From an uncultured Rubellimicrobium sp. (GTDB lineage: Bacteria; Pseudomonadota; Alphaproteobacteria; Rhodobacterales; Rhodobacteraceae): a stretch of DNA of 8,599 bases. The notes beneath the pieces were generated by a model that saw only the letters and a list, made by a program, of their open reading frames with translations, did no database searches and had not been told where the DNA came from. Position numbers and translations under genes: made by a program. The stretch spans positions 1 through 8,599 of the forward strand of contig CADCUU010000044.1 of assembly GCA_902805995.1 (NCBI GenBank), in the 5' to 3' direction. Shown here piece after piece: positions 5,631 to 8,599 of the stretch (position 1 is its first letter; each line of letters begins with the position of its first letter).

Positions 5631-7463
5631 TTACTCGGCGGCTTCGAGTTCTTCCTCGCGGGTCTGCATGGACCAGAGTTCGGCGTAGCGGCCCCCGCGG
5701 GCGAGGAGGGCGTCGTGGGAGCCTTCCTCCACCAGGCGGCCGTCCTCCAGCACGACGATGCGGTCGGCGTCGGCCACGGTGCTCAGGCGGTGGGCGATCA
5801 CGATGACGCTGCGTCCCTGCCCCATGGCGTTGAGCTCGCTTGCGATGTCGGCCTCGGTCGCGGTGTCGAGGGCGGAGGTGGCCTCGTCGAGGATCAGGAT
5901 CGGCGGGTCCTTGAGGAGCGTGCGGGCGATGCCGACGCGCTGCTTCTCGCCGCCCGAGAGCTTGAGGCCGCGTTCGCCAACCTGGGTGTCGTAGCTGAGC
6001 GGCAGGCGCGTGATGAAGTCGTGGATGCGGGCGGCGCGGGCGGCGTCCTCGATCTCCTCCTGCGTGGCGCCGTCGCGGCCATAGGCGATGTTGTAGCCGA
6101 TCGTGTCGTTGAAGAGGACGGTATCCTGCGGGACCACGCCGATGGCGGCATGGAGCGAGGACTGCGTCACGTCGCGCAGGTCCTGGCCGTCGATGCGGAT
6201 CGCGCCGCCCGTCACGTCGTAGAAGCGGAAGAGGAGGCGGCCGATGGTGCTTTTGCCCGCGCCGGTGGAGCCCACGATGGCGACGCGTTCGCCGGGGGGA
6301 ACGCGGAAGCTGAGGCCCTTGAGGATGGGGCGGTCGGGGTCGTAGCCGAACTCCACGCGGTCGAAGGCAATCTCACCCCCCGCGACGCGGAGCGGTTGGG
6401 CGCTGGGGCGGTCCGTCACCTCGGCGGGTTGTTCGAGGAGGTGGAACATCTCGTCCATGTCGACGAGGGCCTGCCGGATCTCCCGGTACATGTTGCCCAG
6501 GAAGTTCAGGGGCATCATGATCTGGATCATGTAGGCGTTGACCATGACGAAGTCGCCGGTGGTGAGCGTCCCCGCCTGCACGCCGCGCGCGGCCATGACC
6601 ATGACGACGACGAGGCCCAGGTTCATCAGAACGCCCTGGCCGAAATTGAGGAAGGCGAGCGAGTTGTTGGTCTTGACCGCGGCCTCGGCATAGGCGGTCA
6701 TGGCGATGTCGTAGCGGTCGGCCTCCCTCTCCTCGGCGGTGAAGTACTTGACGGTCTCGTAGTTGAGGAGGCTGTCGATGGCCTTCTGGTTGGCGGCGGT
6801 GTCCTGGTCGTTCATCTCCTTGCGGATCTTCACGCGCCATTCGGTGACGGTGAAGGTGAACCAGATGTAGAGCGCGATCGTGACCGCCACGACGGCGAGG
6901 TACCACGCGTCGAAGAGCCACCAGAGCATGAGGCCGGTGAGGACGAGTTCGAGCGAGAGCGGCCCGAGGGAGAACAGGAGAAGGCGCAGGACGAAGTCCA
7001 CGCCCTTGACGCCGCGTTCGATGATGCGGGAAAGGCCGCCGGTCTTGCGGGTGATGTGGTAGCGCAGGGAGAGCGCGTGGATGTGGCGGAAGGTCTCCAA
7101 CGCGATGAGGCGGAGCGCGCGCTGGCCTACGCGGGAGAAGACCACGTCGCGAAGCTGCTGGAAGCCGGTGTTGAGGAGCCGCGCCATGCCATAGGCGAGC
7201 GTGAGGCCGAGGGCGCCGAGGAGGAGCGCGCCGCCGGGGACGGTGCCGGGGTCGGACAGGGAGTCCACCGCCCAGCCGAAGAGGACCGGCGTGAGGACGG
7301 TGATGACCTTGGCCAGCACGAGAAGGAGGACGGAGCCCACGACGCGGCGCTTCACCCAAGGGAGGCCGGGCGGCCAGAGATAGGGGGCGGTGCGCTTGAG
7401 CGTGCGCCAGTTGGAGGCGCGGTCCGCGCGAAGGGCGGCGTCGGTGACGGGCAGGCGGCGCAT
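5631..7463 (-). CDS. Atm1-type ABC exporter (fused permease and ATPase half-transporter)
   Basis: This 610-aa inner-membrane half-transporter should work as a homodimer. Atm1/ABCB7-family proteins export glutathione-linked sulfur or metal conjugates, with roles in iron-sulfur maturation outside the cytosol and in heavy-metal tolerance. Residues ~38-335 form a six-TM domain with TEWRVKIR (207-214), NFGQ (273-276) and LNFLGN (319-324). These align with NaAtm1 Arg206, Arg210, Asn269, Gln272 and Gly319, glutathione-pocket residues as I recall them; N320 replaces an Asp. The ATPase has Walker A GSTGAGKST (398-406), Q-loop Gln446, signature LSGGEKQR (502-509), Walker B ILILDE (522-527), D-loop SALD (530-533) and H-loop His558, all intact. 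The ATG at 7463 has a weak GGAA upstream. Its length and N-terminal TLKR-x-x-PYLWP match the family. The LysM gene ends 61 bp upstream with no clear terminator, so read-through is possible. A generic lipid or drug exporter is much less likely. Confidence 0.93.
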   Translation of the reverse strand: MRRLPVTDAALRADRASNWRTLKRTAPYLWPPGLPWVKRRVVGSVLLLVLAKVITVLTPVLFGWAVDSLSDPGTVPGGALLLGALGLTLAYGMARLLNTGFQQLRDVVFSRVGQRALRLIALETFRHIHALSLRYHITRKTGGLSRIIERGVKGVDFVLRLLLFSLGPLSLELVLTGLMLWWLFDAWYLAVVAVTIALYIWFTFTVTEWRVKIRKEMNDQDTAANQKAIDSLLNYETVKYFTAEEREADRYDIAMTAYAEAAVKTNNSLAFLNFGQGVLMNLGLVVVMVMAARGVQAGTLTTGDFVMVNAYMIQIMMPLNFLGNMYREIRQALVDMDEMFHLLEQPAEVTDRPSAQPLRVAGGEIAFDRVEFGYDPDRPILKGLSFRVPPGERVAIVGSTGAGKSTIGRLLFRFYDVTGGAIRIDGQDLRDVTQSSLHAAIGVVPQDTVLFNDTIGYNIAYGRDGATQEEIEDAARAARIHDFITRLPLSYDTQVGERGLKLSGGEKQRVGIARTLLKDPPILILDEATSALDTATEADIASELNAMGQGRSVIVIAHRLSTVADADRIVVLEDGRLVEEGSHDALLARGGRYAELWSMQTREEELEAAE

Positions 7464-7524
7464 GACGGATTCCGGCTGGTGAGCGCGGGACCGTAGCGCG
7501 GCTGACGGGGGATTGCGAGGGGGC

Positions 7525-8599
7525 CTAGGGGGCGTCGGTCGCGGGGAGCACGAAGATCTGACCGGGATAGATGAGGTCGGGGTTGCGGATGCGCTCGCTG
7601 TTGGCCTCGAAGACGCTGACGTACATCATAGGTTCGCCGTAGCGTTCGCGGGCGATGGCCCAGAGCGTGTTGCCGGGCTGGACGATCCGCATGGCGACGG
7701 GCTGCCCCTCCCCCCCCGCGTCGGCCATCGCATCGGCGAGCTGGTCCCGGCCTTCGCGCTGGAAGGGGGTTTCGATGCGGCTCAGGACCTCGCCGTCCTC
7801 GTCGATCTGATCGACGCGGAGGGTGTAGATGCCGGCGGCGGTGGTGCCCAAGGCGGAGCTCCAGCTGCCGTCGGGGGCGATGGGGGCGTCGGCTACGGGG
7901 GCGTTGTCGATGTAGAGACGGACGGCGCCGCCCCCGGTCGCGCGGCCGGACAGGACCACCTCGCCCGAGCCGTCATAGGTGATGGCGTCGAGGGCGACGG
8001 TGTCGCGGACATCGGATGAGGCGTCGGGGGCCAGGGCGGGCTGGAGGACGCGTACGCCGTCGGCGTCGGAGAGGAGGACGGGCGGGGTGGCGGGAGCGTC
8101 GGAGGTGGCGGGCACGAGGGTTGGCCCGGGCGCGGGAGACTCTGCGGTGATCGAGATGTTGTCTGAGGCGGGATCGGGAGCGGCTGTTCCGGCGTCGACT
8201 GCGCCTGGGGTGGGTTCGATGCCTGGGACGTCAGACGCTGCGAGGGCAGGATCGGCGGTTGGGGCGTCGGACGCTGCGGCCGCGGCGCTTGGGCTGTCGA
8301 GTGCAGCGAGGGTGGACGCGTCGGATGCAGCCTCGGTGTCTCGGGCGTCGGATGTGGCGGGGGTCTCGGACGAGGCGAGGGCGGGTTGGTCGGGGGCGCC
8401 CGGGTCGGTGAAGGTGGTGTCGGGTGCTTGGGTGGGGGTGGACCCCTGCCCTGCATCGGATGGCGGCTCGGCGCTGGTGAAGGCGGCGACCTGCTCCTCC
8501 TCCGGCGCGGCTCCGGTGGGGGCGAGGATCACAGTTTCGTCGGACAGGTCGCCGTCGCTGTCGCGCAGGGAGAGGGCGCGGGGCTCCGCCGAGGGGGCG
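7525..8599 (-). CDS. LysM-domain peptidoglycan-binding protein with Ig-like domain, 5' end cut by window edge
   Basis: The frame is open without a stop from the right edge to the TAG at 7525: 357 residues are visible and the true start lies outside. A GTG at 8532 is an internal codon, not the start. In order: the end of an upstream domain (to ~8505); a long Ala/Ser/Asp/Thr/Pro linker (~8505-7999); a bacterial Ig-like beta domain (about 7995-7768) with repeated small-sheet motifs such as VVLSGRATGG and APDGSWSSAL; and a C-terminal LysM domain (about 7683-7543) starting VQPGNTLWAIARERYG and ending IYPGQIFVLP. LysM binds the glycan backbone of peptidoglycan, so the protein should act in the periplasm or at the cell wall. 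No enzyme domain is visible; it may be a structural or divisome-associated wall binder. The signal peptide or membrane anchor, if any, is off the window. Confidence 0.9.
   Translation of the reverse strand, partial: APSAEPRALSLRDSDGDLSDETVILAPTGAAPEEEQVAAFTSAEPPSDAGQGSTPTQAPDTTFTDPGAPDQPALASSETPATSDARDTEAASDASTLAALDSPSAAAAASDAPTADPALAASDVPGIEPTPGAVDAGTAAPDPASDNISITAESPAPGPTLVPATSDAPATPPVLLSDADGVRVLQPALAPDASSDVRDTVALDAITYDGSGEVVLSGRATGGGAVRLYIDNAPVADAPIAPDGSWSSALGTTAAGIYTLRVDQIDEDGEVLSRIETPFQREGRDQLADAMADAGGEGQPVAMRIVQPGNTLWAIARERYGEPMMYVSVFEANSERIRNPDLIYPGQIFVLPATDAP
7999..8505 (-). repeat. Degenerate Ser-Asp-Ala low-complexity linker in the LysM gene
   Basis: About 170 codons are dominated by Ala, Ser, Asp, Thr and Pro. 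Ser-Asp occurs nine times, most often as (A/T)-S-D-(A/V), at irregular intervals of roughly 9-36 residues. In DNA this shows as recurring GCGTCGGA / GTCGGATG-like words on the plus strand. It reads as a disordered spacer that lets the LysM domain reach the wall. Confidence 0.6.

Noticed and set aside
5400..7496. Open frame of 698 codons on the plus strand opposite the ABC exporter
   Set aside because: It is the antisense shadow of a clear exporter gene. Its product is Glu/Val/Asp/Gly-rich with no domain, and long antisense frames are expected at this G+C.
8532..8532. GTG as the start of the LysM protein
   Set aside because: The same frame continues upstream without a stop to the window edge and encodes plausible domain sequence, so this is internal.

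Overview
The window looks like ordinary chromosome from a high-GC alphaproteobacterium, most likely Rhodobacteraceae. The reasons are roughly 70% G+C in the coding parts, an Atm1-type exporter close to the Novosphingobium protein, a yfgM-bamB-der cluster, and a LysM/Ig-like protein of a kind I associate with that family. The family assignment is an inference; no rRNA or tRNA marker is present. All six supported genes lie on the minus strand, so transcription runs from high to low coordinates.

Layout in the direction of transcription (right to left): (1) 8599-7525, the C-terminal part of a LysM-domain protein with a long Ala/Ser/Asp/Pro linker, cut by the right edge. (2) 7463-5631, a complete Atm1-type half-size ABC exporter, 61 bp downstream. 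(3) 5630-4599, about 1 kb without a credible gene. It contains a strong hairpin/repeat after the exporter, G-quadruplex-prone tracts on the plus strand, an AT-richer island with two TTGACA boxes, a 13-bp tandem repeat and a 9-bp inverted repeat. (4) 4598-3396, a Bcr/CflA-type MFS drug exporter with a candidate promoter. (5) 3289 to the left edge, yfgM-like, bamB and der, tightly packed and probably one operon. A good candidate sigma-70-type promoter for it sits inside the hairpin that follows the MFS gene.

The yfgM-bamB-der unit joins envelope biogenesis (periplasmic chaperone/Sec-associated TPR protein, BAM lipoprotein) to ribosome assembly (Der), as in E. coli. The exporter probably moves glutathione-linked sulfur or metal conjugates out of the cytoplasm. 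The LysM protein probably binds peptidoglycan.

I found no CRISPR array, insertion sequence, tRNA, rRNA or defence system, and no clear new gene system. The least explained DNA is the 1-kb G-rich gap; the observations there are real sequence patterns, but their function is unknown.
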